This document shows, piece after piece, positions 9,020-17,280 of a DNA stretch of 64,000 nucleotides (the stretch's first letter is position 1; every line of letters begins with the position of its first letter). This DNA is from Xanthomonas sacchari (GTDB lineage Bacteria; Pseudomonadota; Gammaproteobacteria; Xanthomonadales; Xanthomonadaceae): the NCBI RefSeq assembly GCF_040529065.1, contig NZ_CP132343.1:3224001-3288000 (forward strand). Direction: 5' to 3'. A model generated the notes under the pieces. It made no database searches. It saw only the letters and a program-made list of their open reading frames with translations, and was not told the DNA's origin. Made by a program: the position numbers and the translations under genes.

Positions 9020-11398
9020 TCAGAACGAGGCGCCGACGGTCACCGCGAACGCACGCGGCTCCAGCACGGAGTAGTACGGCGTGCCGGTAGCCGCCACGTC
9101 CGGGTAGTCGCTGGCGCCGGACGCCGCCAGCACCTGGCTGGTGCTGACCCAGGTGACGGCCTGCTTGTCGGTCAGGTTGTAGAGGTTGAGCTTGATCGAC
9201 GGCTTCTTCAGCCAGCCCCAGTCGGCGAAGGTATAGCCGGCGTCGGCGCCGAAGGTGGTGTAGCCCCCCACCCGTTCGGTGTTCATGTAGTCGCCGTAGC
9301 GCGGACCGGAGTAACGGCCCTTCAGCGCGACCCAGAAATCGCCGATGGTGTAGCTCAGGCGCAGATTGGCCAGGTTCTTCGGCGTATTGGCCAGTTGCTT
9401 GCCACCGACCGCATAGTCGTAGATGCCCTTGGACGTGCCCACCGCCAGGCTGTCGCTCAGGATCCTGGCCTGGGTATAGGTGTAGGAGCCGTACAGCTTG
9501 AGGTTGTCGGTGATGTTGTAGCTGGCCTCGCCGTTGAAGCCGCGCATGCGTACCTTGCCGATCGAGATGTAGGTGGTCAGCGCGGTGGCCTGGTCGTAGC
9601 TGGACATCTGCTTGTTGCGGTAGTTGCTCTGGTACAGCATCGCCGACAGCGAGAAGCGGTCGCCGTAGTAGCGCCAGCCCAGGTCGTTGGTCCAGGCCGA
9701 TTCCGGTTGCGGGATCTCCTGCGCCGCCGACAGGTTGATCGAGATCGAGTTGGTGGCCGGCACGCGGAAGGTCTTGGCGACGCCGTAGTAGAACTGGGAG
9801 CGGCTGTCCGGCGCGTACTTGATGCCGAACGCCGGCAGCAGCTTGCTGTAGCTGCTGTCGAAGTCCACGCCGATCTCCTTGGTGCTGTCGGGCCATTGGT
9901 AGTTGTGGCCCTTGCGCGTGGCATGGATCCAGGACACGCCGTAGTTGACCGCCCAGTCGTCGGCGGGGGTCCAGTTGTCCTGGATGAAGTACTTCTGCAC
10001 GTCGGTCACCGTGTAGGTGCGGTAGCTCTGCTGCACCTGGCCGTCGGCATAGGTCAGGAAGCAGCCCTCGCTCTCGGCCCACACATCGCACGGCTGCCCG
10101 GTGCTTTGATCGGTCTTGACGATGCTGCTGTTCTGGCTCTTGCGCGAGCGGTCGTACCACAGGCCGTAGACCAGGTTGTGGTCCATCCCGATGTCCTGGA
10201 AGAACTTGGCGACCACGCCCGGGCGCACCGTCGCGGAGTAGGAGTAGGTGTAGTCGACGTCGCGGCTGCCGCTCACGCCGCTGGCGTAGCCATAGACGTT
10301 GCTGCTGCTGGTGGACGGATACACCGACGCGGCGCTGGAACCGCCGCCCTCGCCCCACCACACGTAGGGCACCACCGACAGACGCAGGGTGTCGCCGAGG
10401 GTGAACTCGCCATCCAGGCTGACCAGCAGGCTCCTGTAGGGATTGCGCCGCAGCTTCCAGTAGGACTGGTCGGCGGAGGTGGTGCCACCGCCCCAGGTGT
10501 CGTTGTAGTCGTAGGCGTAGTCGCTGGCCAGCTGCGCCTTGCTGGCGGTGTTGTAGGAGTAGTTGGACTGCCGGTTGTACTGGAACGAGGCGCTGATCGA
10601 GTTGCCGGGGCTGATGTCCCACACGCTCTTGCCGTCGATCTTTGCGACCGACATGTCGCCATTGCCCTTCCACTTGTCCGCGCTGTTGGTCGAATACGAC
10701 ACCCACGAGCGCAGCGGACCGGTATCGCCGGTGTTGACCCGCACGAAGGTGCGCCGGTAGTCGTTGCTGCCGAAGCTCTGGTTGAAATCCACCCCGAACG
10801 CATGGCTGGGATCGATGGTCGACCAGGCGATCTGGCCGCCGGTGGCGCCCATCTCCGGCTGGTCCACGTTCGGCGTGCCCTGGGTGACGGTGATGTCGTT
10901 GTAGTTCTCGGCATCGCCGTATTCGGTGGCATACACCGAATAGCTGCCGCTGTCTGTCACCGGGGCGCCGTTGACGGTGATGCCGATCGCCGAGGAATCG
11001 AAACCGCGCAGGCTGTAGTTGCCGTTGTTGAGGCCGGTCACGTCGCTGGTGGAGGCGTCCACGCCCGGGATCGCATCGATCATCTGGGTGAAGTTGCTGC
11101 CGCCGGACGCCTGCGCGATCGCCTCGCGGGTCACCGTGGAGATCGCCTTGCTGGCGGTCTGCACGGTCATGTTGCCGCCGCCGAGGACGTAGCTGCTCTT
11201 GTCGGCGCTGACGTTGACCTTGTCCAGTTGCTGCACGCGCTTGGTCTCGTACGCGGCGGTGGTATTGGACGTGCTGGAGGCGGTGACCCGCTGCGCCGAC
11301 TCGCTGCCGGCGTCCTGGGCGAAGGCGGAATGGGCCGCGAACGCCGTGGCCAGCGCAAGGGAAAGAGGGGAAACACGCGGTGTGGAACGGAACGTCAT
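9020..11398 (-). CDS. TonB-dependent receptor
   Basis: Outer-membrane TonB-dependent receptor, 792 residues. The signal peptide is MTFRSTPRVSPLSLALATAF... cut after AFAQ. A TonB-box-like segment QLDKVNVSA is near residue 58. The plug (about 65-190) contains IDAIPGVDASTSDVTGLNNG and NYSLRGFDSSAIGITVNGAPV, the usual plug core. The rest is a barrel with many aromatic strand ends, a loop Cys pair (PCDVWAESEGC) and a C-terminal VTVGASF. The plug resembles receptors for iron chelates, but the ligand is not decidable here. It is a single gene transcribed towards the other receptor, with its own terminator. Confidence 0.9.
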   Translation of the reverse strand: MTFRSTPRVSPLSLALATAFAAHSAFAQDAGSESAQRVTASSTSNTTAAYETKRVQQLDKVNVSADKSSYVLGGGNMTVQTASKAISTVTREAIAQASGGSNFTQMIDAIPGVDASTSDVTGLNNGNYSLRGFDSSAIGITVNGAPVTDSGSYSVYATEYGDAENYNDITVTQGTPNVDQPEMGATGGQIAWSTIDPSHAFGVDFNQSFGSNDYRRTFVRVNTGDTGPLRSWVSYSTNSADKWKGNGDMSVAKIDGKSVWDISPGNSISASFQYNRQSNYSYNTASKAQLASDYAYDYNDTWGGGTTSADQSYWKLRRNPYRSLLVSLDGEFTLGDTLRLSVVPYVWWGEGGGSSAASVYPSTSSSNVYGYASGVSGSRDVDYTYSYSATVRPGVVAKFFQDIGMDHNLVYGLWYDRSRKSQNSSIVKTDQSTGQPCDVWAESEGCFLTYADGQVQQSYRTYTVTDVQKYFIQDNWTPADDWAVNYGVSWIHATRKGHNYQWPDSTKEIGVDFDSSYSKLLPAFGIKYAPDSRSQFYYGVAKTFRVPATNSISINLSAAQEIPQPESAWTNDLGWRYYGDRFSLSAMLYQSNYRNKQMSSYDQATALTTYISIGKVRMRGFNGEASYNITDNLKLYGSYTYTQARILSDSLAVGTSKGIYDYAVGGKQLANTPKNLANLRLSYTIGDFWVALKGRYSGPRYGDYMNTERVGGYTTFGADAGYTFADWGWLKKPSIKLNLYNLTDKQAVTWVSTSQVLAASGASDYPDVAATGTPYYSVLEPRAFAVTVGASF

Positions 11399-11699
11399 CG
11401 GGCAAGCGCCTCTGGGACCAAGCGGGGAGCGGCAGAGACGGCAGGCGACCCGGCGCGCCCTTGGCGCACCGTCCCCTACCGCATCGGAAGGCGCCAGGGT
11501 AAGCAGGCTATTTCGCCCGCATATGCCCAGGGCGTTGACGAGAACTTAATGTGCCGCCACGCCCCGACACGCGCGGGCACAAAAAAGCGCCGCGCATGTC
11601 ATCGGACTGCCGCAGACGCGCGGTACGTCGCAGCGCTGACGCACGGCGACAGGCAAGACGCGTCAGCGAGCGGAGACGCGCGGCGGCGGGCGCGCCCGC
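11399..11699. other. Non-coding region: receptor leader and marC 3' region
   Basis: 301 bp. The part next to 11398 is the leader of the receptor gene and should hold its promoter; no convincing boxes or Fur-like site were found. On the minus strand, 11581-11586 gives a run of six T after a GC-rich imperfect hairpin (to about 11622), a possible terminator for the marC operon that precedes it. No gene is visible. Confidence 0.4.
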
Positions 11700-12299
11700 T
11701 CAGCCGGCGATCGGCAGCTTCAGGTAGGCGCTGATCCCGTCCAGGAACATCTGCACCGAGATCGCCACCAGCAACATGCCCATCAGCCGCTCGACCGCGG
11801 TCAGCACGCGCATGCCGAGTAGCTTGTACAGCAGCGTGCCCGAGAACAGCAGCGCCGAGGTCCCCAGCCAGGCCAGGATCAGCGCCAGGCTCCATTCGCC
11901 CAGCCGGGTCGGCTCGTTGCTGCCCATCAGCATCACCGCGGCCATGCCGGAGGGGCCGGCCACCAGCGGGATGGCCAGCGGCACGATGAAGGGTTCGCCG
12001 TCGGGAATCTCGCCCATCAGCCCTTCCGGGCGCGGGAAGATCATGCGGATGCCGATCAGGAACAGCACGATGCCGCCGGCGATCGCCACCGATTCCTGGC
12101 GCAGGTGCATCACTTCCAGGGCGTACTTGCCGCCCCACAGGAAGCCCATCAGCACGCCCAGCGCGATCAACAGTTCGCGCGCCAGCACGATGCGCTGGCG
12201 CCGCGCCGGCAGCGGCTTGAGCACGCTGAGGAACACCGGGATGTTGCCCAGCGGGTCGAGGATCAGGAACAGCAGTAGCGCTGCCGACAGGATGGTCAT
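11700..12299 (-). CDS. MarC/YhgN family inner-membrane protein
   Basis: MarC-family integral membrane protein, 199 residues, about six membrane segments. Family signatures seen are LILDPLGNIPVFLSVLKPLP near the N-terminus, GKYALEVMHLRQESVAIAGG, and IPLVAGPSGMAAVMLM in the middle. The start ATG overlaps the SDR stop as ATGA, so it is coupled to that gene in a grxD-SDR-marC operon. The molecular function of MarC proteins is unknown; the old link to multiple antibiotic resistance has not held up. Confidence 0.88.
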   Translation of the reverse strand: MTILSAALLLFLILDPLGNIPVFLSVLKPLPARRQRIVLARELLIALGVLMGFLWGGKYALEVMHLRQESVAIAGGIVLFLIGIRMIFPRPEGLMGEIPDGEPFIVPLAIPLVAGPSGMAAVMLMGSNEPTRLGEWSLALILAWLGTSALLFSGTLLYKLLGMRVLTAVERLMGMLLVAISVQMFLDGISAYLKLPIAG

Positions 12300-13036
12300 G
12301 CCAGGGGATTCCAGATCGCGCCGCGGTGCGCGGCGCCGGCGGGCGACAGCAGTTCGACGCAGGCCCCGGCGTAGCGCGCCGGGTCGACCGCGTCGCGGTC
12401 TTCTTGATGGGTGTAGGCGCGGGCGCGCAAGGCGGTACGCATCGGGCCCGGCTGCAGCCCGGCCACGCGCACGCGCGAGGCCGCCAGCTCGCCGTGCAGG
12501 CTCGCCAGCAGGCCGCGGCGGCCGTGCTGGGCCGCGCCGTAGCCGCCCCAGTAGGCCTGGCCGACCCGCGCCGGATCGTCCACCGCGAACACGATCGCGG
12601 CATCCTCGGCCTGCCGCAGCAACGGCAGGCAGGCCTGGGTCAGCCAGGCCGCCGCGGTCAGGTTGACGTGGAGGGCGCGCGCGAACTGCGCCGGATCGGC
12701 ATGCTCGAACGGGGTCAGCCCGGCGAAGTCCGCCGCGCAATGCAGCAGCCCGTCCAGGCGCCCGAGCTCGCCCTGCAGGCGCTCGGCCAGGGTCGCGTAG
12801 TCCGGCGGGGTGGCGCCGAGTAGGTCCAGCGGATACAGCAGCGGCGCGGCACCCACCGCGGCGATCGCGTCGTAGACCCGGTTCAGGCGCGGCGGCTTGT
12901 GTCCGAGCAGGACCACGGTGGCCCCGGCCTGGGCGCAGGCCAGCGCCGCGGCGCTGCCAAGCCCGCCGGCGGCGCCGCTGACCAGGATCACCCGCTGCGC
13001 CAGCGCGCCGGCCTGCGGCGACGCAGGCGCACTCAC
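12296..13036 (-). CDS. Divergent YciK-like short-chain dehydrogenase/reductase family protein
   Basis: SDR-fold protein of 246 residues, YciK-like. A GTG start overlaps the grxD stop as GTGA. The Rossmann nucleotide motif is present (VSGAAGGLGSAAA, residues 19-31), as is the structural Asn (HVNLTA, Asn125). The catalytic region is abnormal: the usual Ser is replaced (FAVDDPARV) and the YxxxK motif reads YGAAQ, so Tyr166 is followed by Gln170 instead of Lys. It may bind a dinucleotide without classic SDR chemistry. It sits in an operon with glutaredoxin GrxD and MarC. Product identity beyond the family is not claimed. Confidence 0.8.
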   Translation of the reverse strand: MSAPASPQAGALAQRVILVSGAAGGLGSAAALACAQAGATVVLLGHKPPRLNRVYDAIAAVGAAPLLYPLDLLGATPPDYATLAERLQGELGRLDGLLHCAADFAGLTPFEHADPAQFARALHVNLTAAAWLTQACLPLLRQAEDAAIVFAVDDPARVGQAYWGGYGAAQHGRRGLLASLHGELAASRVRVAGLQPGPMRTALRARAYTHQEDRDAVDPARYAGACVELLSPAGAAHRGAIWNPLA

Positions 13037-13353
13037 GACTGGTAGGCCTCGGTGACGATGCGCTGCAGTTCGCCGGACTCGAACAGCTCCATGGTGATGT
13101 CGCAGCCGCCGATCAGCTCGCCATGGATGAACAGCTGCGGGAACGTCGGCCAGTTCGAATAGCGCGGCAAATTGGCCCGGATCTCCGGCTCGTCGAGCAC
13201 GTTGACCGTGTGCAGGCGGTCGGCGCCGGCAGCCAGCAGCGCCTGCAACGCGCGGCTGGAAAAGCCGCACATCGGGTACTGCGGCGTGCCCTTCATGAAC
13301 AACACGATGGGATGGCGTTCGACGTCGGCCTGGATGCGCTCCATCACCTGCAT
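13033..13353 (-). CDS. grxD: Monothiol glutaredoxin GrxD (CGFS type)
   Basis: Cytosolic monothiol glutaredoxin of 106 residues that binds and transfers [2Fe-2S] clusters with BolA partners. The active site is CGFS at residues 29-32, preceded by KGTPQYPMCGFS. The TFPQLFIHGELIGGCDI glutathione-binding segment follows. It is the first gene of the grxD-SDR-marC operon, with 4-bp overlaps between the genes, and is divergent to the SOD gene 125 bp away, so redox and iron functions share this promoter region. Confidence 0.95.
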   Translation of the reverse strand: MQVMERIQADVERHPIVLFMKGTPQYPMCGFSSRALQALLAAGADRLHTVNVLDEPEIRANLPRYSNWPTFPQLFIHGELIGGCDITMELFESGELQRIVTEAYQS

Positions 13354-13478
13354 GCGGGTTCTCTCCTGCTGGGGCGAAAGAACGACCTTGGCGGTCGGCT
13401 AGACTCTCGCGTAGCCGCATAGTGTAAGCCCTGCGCGCGGCAGTACCGCGACACGCACCCGAAACCTCCCGAGGATCC

Positions 13479-14054
13479 ATGCCCATCGAACTCGCTCCCC
13501 TGCCTTACGCCGCCGCGTCGCTGGCCCCGCATCTGTCCGCCGCCGCGGTGGAACAGCACCACGCCCATGAGCGCGCCCTGGTGGAACGGCTCAATGCGCG
13601 CCTGGCCGGCAGCGACCTGGCCGAGCTGGCGCTGCCGGACCTGCTGCGGCGCGCCCAGGGCAGCCTGTTCCAGGAGGCGGCCGAGGTCTGGAACCACGCG
13701 TTCTACTGGCGCGGCCTGCGCCCGCGCGGCGGCGGCGAACCCGGCGGCGCGCTCGGCGAGCGCCTGGCCAAGAGCTTCGGCGACGTGGCCCGGTTCAAGG
13801 CCGAGTTCGAGCGCATGGCGCTGGCGCTGTTCGGCTCCGGCTGGATCTGGCTGGTGCAGCGTCCGGACGGCAGCCTGGCCGTGGTCAGCACCGCCAACGC
13901 CGGCACCCCGCTGACCGGCGACGACACGCCGCTGCTGGCCTGCGACGTCTGGGAACACGCCTACTACACCGACCATCCCGGCGACCGCGCGCGCTATCTG
14001 CAGGCGTTCTGGAAGCTGGTCAACTGGGAGTTCGCGGCGTCCAATCTGCGGTGA
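13479..14054 (+). CDS. Iron/manganese superoxide dismutase, divergent active site
   Basis: Superoxide dismutase of the Fe/Mn family, 191 residues, close in layout to E. coli SodB. The four metal ligands are present: His27, His73 (WNHAFYW), Asp156 and His160 (DVWEHAYY). FGSGWIWLV and NAGTPLT are also conserved. The second sphere is unusual. The segment after His27 (HHAHERALVERLN) is one residue shorter than the HYGKHHQTYVTNLN of SodB, and the gatekeeper Tyr is replaced by Leu34. The Gln of NAAQVWNH is Glu69. These positions tune metal choice and proton delivery, so activity and metal preference cannot be assumed. Transcribed alone, divergent to grxD. No leader peptide, so cytosolic. Confidence 0.9.
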   Translation: MPIELAPLPYAAASLAPHLSAAAVEQHHAHERALVERLNARLAGSDLAELALPDLLRRAQGSLFQEAAEVWNHAFYWRGLRPRGGGEPGGALGERLAKSFGDVARFKAEFERMALALFGSGWIWLVQRPDGSLAVVSTANAGTPLTGDDTPLLACDVWEHAYYTDHPGDRARYLQAFWKLVNWEFAASNLR

Positions 14055-14056
14055 GC

Positions 14057-14081
14057 GGGGATTGGGGAGTCGGGATTGGGG
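14057..14081 (+). repeat. G-rich heptad repeat with quadruplex pattern
   Basis: Just after the SOD stop codon, four G runs (GGGG, GGGG, GGG, GGGG) are separated by loops of 3, 4 and 3 nt. This fits the standard intramolecular G-quadruplex pattern on the plus strand. Similar heptad units occur at several other intergenic sites in the window. Confidence 0.75.
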
Positions 14082-14109
14082 AGTCGCAGGAGCGGCGGCC
14101 GCCGCTGCC

Positions 14110-14130
14110 TGGCCCAGGCGTCGCCTGGGC
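14110..14130. terminator. Hairpin between convergent SOD and purK genes
   Basis: A perfect 10-bp inverted repeat (14110-14119 and 14121-14130) with one central base lies between two convergent stops. It has no T run on either side. It is placed as expected for a shared bidirectional terminator, but the loop geometry means the real stem would be about 8 bp. Confidence 0.5.
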
Positions 14131-14144
14131 CGCGTGCTGCTGGT

Positions 14145-15293
14145 TCAGCGCTCGCCGCGCAGGGCGGCGATCACCGGGGCGACCTGGGTCTCGCGCTGCA
14201 ACTGCGCGCCCACGGTCTGCAGGGCCTGCGCCAGCGCCTCAGGCGTGTCCTCGCGCAGGGTGGCGTGGCCGACCTTGCGGCCTTCGCGCGGCTCCTTGCC
14301 GTAGTCGTGCCAATGCCCGCCGGGCTGCGCCAGGACCGCTGCGGCGTCGGGCATCGCGCCGATCCAGTTGAGCATGCAGGCATGGCCACGCATGCGCGTG
14401 GAGCCCAGCGGCAGCCCCAGCACCGCGCGCAGGTGGTTCTCGAACTGCGAGGTCTCCGCGCCTTCGATGGTCCAATGGCCGGAGTTGTGCACGCGCGGGG
14501 CCATCTCGTTGGCCAGCAGTTCGCCGTCGCGGCAGAACAGTTCCAGCGCGAACACGCCGACGTACTGCAGCCGCTCGGCCAGGGCACGCGCATGCGCCAC
14601 GGCCACCTGCTCCAGCGCGGCATCGGCCTGCGCCGGCGCCAGACTGGCCGACAGCACGCCGTGCACATGCCAGTTCTCGGTCAGCGGCCAGGTGCGGAAC
14701 TCGCCGTCGCGGCCGCGCACCGCCACCACGCTGACTTCGCGCTGGAACGGCACGAACGCCTCGGCGATCAGGCCCACGCTGGCCGCCTGCGCGCCCAGCG
14801 CGTCCCAGGCCGCATCGGCATCGGCGGCGGAGGCAATGCGAAACTGGCCCTTGCCGTCGTAGCCGAGCCGGCGGGTCTTGAGGATGCAGGGCGTGCCCAC
14901 CTGCGCCAGCGCCGCGTCCAGATCGGCGCGCGTCTCGATCGCGGCGAAGGCCGGCACCGGGATGCCGAGCTCGCGGAACAGGGTCTTTTCGGCCAGGCGG
15001 TCCTGCGCCACGGCCAGCGCATCCGGGCTCGGGAACACCGGCACCTGCCCGGCCAGCCAACCGGCGCTGGCCGCGGGCACGTTCTCGAAATCGAAGGTCG
15101 CCACGTCGACCGCGTCCGCAAACGCGGCCAGCGCGGTCTCGTCGGCATAGTCGCCGACCCGCAGCGGCGCGATCTGCCCGGCGCAGGCATCGGCGGCCGG
15201 ATCCAGCAGCGCGAAGCGCAGGCCCAGCGGCACGCCGGCCACGGCCATCATGCGTGCCAACTGCCCCGCTCCCAGGATGCCGACGGTGGTCAT
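14145..15293 (-). CDS. purK: 5-(carboxyamino)imidazole ribonucleotide synthase PurK
   Basis: ATP-grasp enzyme of purine synthesis, 382 residues, which carboxylates AIR with bicarbonate and ATP to N5-CAIR. The N-terminal [14 protein letters not shown] nucleotide-fold motif, the ATP-grasp motif [11 protein letters not shown] (about 144-154) and [18 protein letters not shown] (about 268-285) are family hallmarks. It overlaps purE by 4 bp and is co-transcribed with it; PurE converts its product. Convergent with the SOD gene. Confidence 0.97.
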   Translation of the reverse strand: MTTVGILGAGQLARMMAVAGVPLGLRFALLDPAADACAGQIAPLRVGDYADETALAAFADAVDVATFDFENVPAASAGWLAGQVPVFPSPDALAVAQDRLAEKTLFRELGIPVPAFAAIETRADLDAALAQVGTPCILKTRRLGYDGKGQFRIASAADADAAWDALGAQAASVGLIAEAFVPFQREVSVVAVRGRDGEFRTWPLTENWHVHGVLSASLAPAQADAALEQVAVAHARALAERLQYVGVFALELFCRDGELLANEMAPRVHNSGHWTIEGAETSQFENHLRAVLGLPLGSTRMRGHACMLNWIGAMPDAAAVLAQPGGHWHDYGKEPREGRKVGHATLREDTPEALAQALQTVGAQLQRETQVAPVIAALRGER

Positions 15294-15793
15294 TGGCGCG
15301 GATCGTCCTTGGCCATCACGTCGTCGGTCTGGCGCTGGCGGAAGTCGCCCAGTGCGGTGCCGATCTCGGCGTGGTCGTGGGCCAGCATCGCCGCGGCGAA
15401 CAGCGCGGCGTTGGCCGCGCCGGCATTGCCGATCGCGAAGGTGGCCACCGGAATGCCGGCCGGCATCTGCACGATCGACAGCAGCGAGTCCATGCCGTTG
15501 AGCGCCTTGGACTGCACCGGCACGCCCAGCACCGGTACCGCAGTCTTGGCCGCGAGCATGCCCGGCAGGTGCGCAGCGCCGCCGGCACCGGCCACGATCG
15601 CACGCAGGCCGCGCCCAGCCGCTTGCTCGGCATAGGAGAACAACACATCGGGGGTGCGGTGCGCCGACACCACCTTCACTTCATAGGGCACGCCCAGCGC
15701 ATCGAGTTTCTGCGCCGCATGCTGCATGGTCTCCCAGTCGGAGCGGGAACCCATCACGATGCCGACGAGCGGCGCGGTTTGCTTGGAGGTCAT
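15290..15793 (-). CDS. purE: N5-CAIR mutase PurE
   Basis: Class I PurE, 167 residues, converting N5-carboxyaminoimidazole ribonucleotide to CAIR. The characteristic [13 protein letters not shown] is at residues 11-23, VSAHRTPD follows near 43, and [11 protein letters not shown] near 69-79 is the catalytic loop. The order purE-purK with a 4-bp overlap (ATGA) is the usual bacterial arrangement. The leader is short (15794-15851), with the promoter shared with divergent trm112. Confidence 0.97.
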   Translation of the reverse strand: MTSKQTAPLVGIVMGSRSDWETMQHAAQKLDALGVPYEVKVVSAHRTPDVLFSYAEQAAGRGLRAIVAGAGGAAHLPGMLAAKTAVPVLGVPVQSKALNGMDSLLSIVQMPAGIPVATFAIGNAGAANAALFAAAMLAHDHAEIGTALGDFRQRQTDDVMAKDDPRQ

Positions 15794-15851
15794 GGCCGTC
15801 CCCTGCCTTAAAGACGTATTCTAGCCGTCTTCCACGCAAGACGAAGACCGG

Positions 15852-16121
15852 ATGGACCGCAAACTGCTCGACCTGCTGTGCTCGCCCGACACCCGCCAAC
15901 CGCTGGCGCTGCTGGAGGCGCGCGGCCTGGAGGCGTTGAACCGCGCCATCGCCGCCGGCGGCGTGCAGCGCGCCGACGGCAGTGCGCAGGCGCAACCGCT
16001 GCGCGAAGCCCTGATCACCCGCGACCGCAAGCAGGTGTTCCGCGTCGACGACGGCATCCCGGTGCTGCTGGCCGAAGAAGCCATCGGCACCGCCCAGCTC
16101 GCCGACTTCCCGGCCAAATGA
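15852..16121 (+). CDS. Trm112-family small zinc-ribbon-like protein (YcaR type)
   Basis: Trm112/UPF0434 family, 89 residues. The N-terminal MDRKLLDLLCSPDTRQPL and the C-terminal GIPVLLAEEA bracket the family fold; the middle segment (residues 20-50) is longer than in E. coli YcaR. Bacterial members have no firmly assigned role; the eukaryotic relative activates methyltransferases. The stop overlaps the nadC start as ATGA, so it is translated together with nadC. Confidence 0.88.
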   Translation: MDRKLLDLLCSPDTRQPLALLEARGLEALNRAIAAGGVQRADGSAQAQPLREALITRDRKQVFRVDDGIPVLLAEEAIGTAQLADFPAK

Positions 16122-16996
16122 GCCGCGACACGGCGCCGCCGCAGGCGCCCGCCGCTGACCTGATCGCCGCCGATGTGGCGCGTGCGCTGGCCGAGGACCT
16201 CGGCAGCGGCGACGTCACAGCGGCGCTGTTGCCCGACCGCGCCGACCGCGCCTACCTGCTTTGCAAGCAGGACGCGGTGATCGCCGGCCGGCCCTGGTTC
16301 GACGCCTGCCACCAGGCGCTGGACCCGCAGGTTCGGATCGACTGGCAGGTGGCCGAAGGCCAGCGCGTGGCCGCCGGCACCGTGCTGGCCTTGCTGCACG
16401 GGCGCAGCCGCGCCCTGGTCAGCGCCGAACGCGCCTCGCTGAACTTCCTGCAGACCCTGTCGGCCACCGCCACCGCCACCGCCGCCTACGTGGCCGCGGT
16501 CGCCGGCACCGGCGCGCGCATCCTGGACACGCGCAAGACCCTGCCCGGCCTGCGCCTGGCGCAGAAGTACGCGGTGCGCTGCGGCGGCGGCGACAACCAC
16601 CGCATCGGTCTGTACGACACGGTGATGCTGAAGGAAAACCACATCCACGCCGCCGGCTCGCTGCCCGCGGCGGTGGCCGCCGCGCGCGCGCAGTGGCCGG
16701 CGCTGCCGCTGGTGGTGGAGGTGGAAACCCTGGAGCAGTTGCGCGAAGCGCTGCAGGCCGGCTGCGACCGCATCCTGATCGACGACTTCACCGCGGAACA
16801 GCGCCGCGCCGCGGTGGCGATCGCCGCAGCCGCACCGTTCAACCGTGCGATTCCGCTGGAAGTCTCCGGCGGCGTCGACCTGGAGGCGGTGCGCGCGATC
16901 GCGCAGGACGGCGTCGACTGCATCTCCATCGGTGCACTCACCAAGCATGTGCAGGCCGTGGATCTGTCGCTGAAACTTGGAACGCCGCCGCAGTAA
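16118..16996 (+). CDS. nadC: Nicotinate-nucleotide pyrophosphorylase (carboxylating) NadC
   Basis: Quinolinate phosphoribosyltransferase of NAD synthesis, 292 residues, cytosolic. It makes nicotinate mononucleotide and CO2 from quinolinate and PRPP. Motifs seen are EDLGSGDVT (about 27-35), DTRKTLPGLRLAQKYAVRCGGG (about 140-161), HRIGLYDTVMLKENH, and the C-terminal EVSGGVDLEAVRAIAQDGVDCISIG. The ATG overlaps the trm112 stop. A strong hairpin 12 bp downstream probably ends the transcript. Confidence 0.97.
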   Translation: MSRDTAPPQAPAADLIAADVARALAEDLGSGDVTAALLPDRADRAYLLCKQDAVIAGRPWFDACHQALDPQVRIDWQVAEGQRVAAGTVLALLHGRSRALVSAERASLNFLQTLSATATATAAYVAAVAGTGARILDTRKTLPGLRLAQKYAVRCGGGDNHRIGLYDTVMLKENHIHAAGSLPAAVAAARAQWPALPLVVEVETLEQLREALQAGCDRILIDDFTAEQRRAAVAIAAAAPFNRAIPLEVSGGVDLEAVRAIAQDGVDCISIGALTKHVQAVDLSLKLGTPPQ

Positions 16997-17007
16997 CGAC
17001 CGGCACC

Positions 17008-17044
17008 TGGCCTGGGAGCCGCCGCTGCGGCACCTCCCAGGCCA
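17008..17044. terminator. Hairpin after nadC
   Basis: A perfect 11-bp inverted repeat (17008-17018 and 17034-17044) encloses a further short stem. It lies 12 bp after the nadC stop codon and has no T tract, so it is a structural candidate for a terminator only. Confidence 0.5.
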
Positions 17045-17280
17045 GCAACGCGCACCCTCGCAGCGCGCCGCGATACCGACGTCGACGCCTCCAGCCGCCG
17101 CGGGATCGCGCCAGCAGCCCGCCAATCAGGCCGCGAAACGGCGCGGCGCGCCACATGCACGGGTGTCAGGCCGACGCGGCACACGCGATCGACCCATCGC
17201 CGAACAGACTCCCTACACTTCACGGCACCGCCGACGCCGCTCTGCGACGCTGCGCGTTCCTCTCCCCGCCGAGTTCGCCG

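Noticed and set aside
8471-11734. Long plus-strand open frame antisense to the second TonB receptor
   Set aside because: Same reason: the minus strand encodes a complete receptor with a signal peptide and barrel end.
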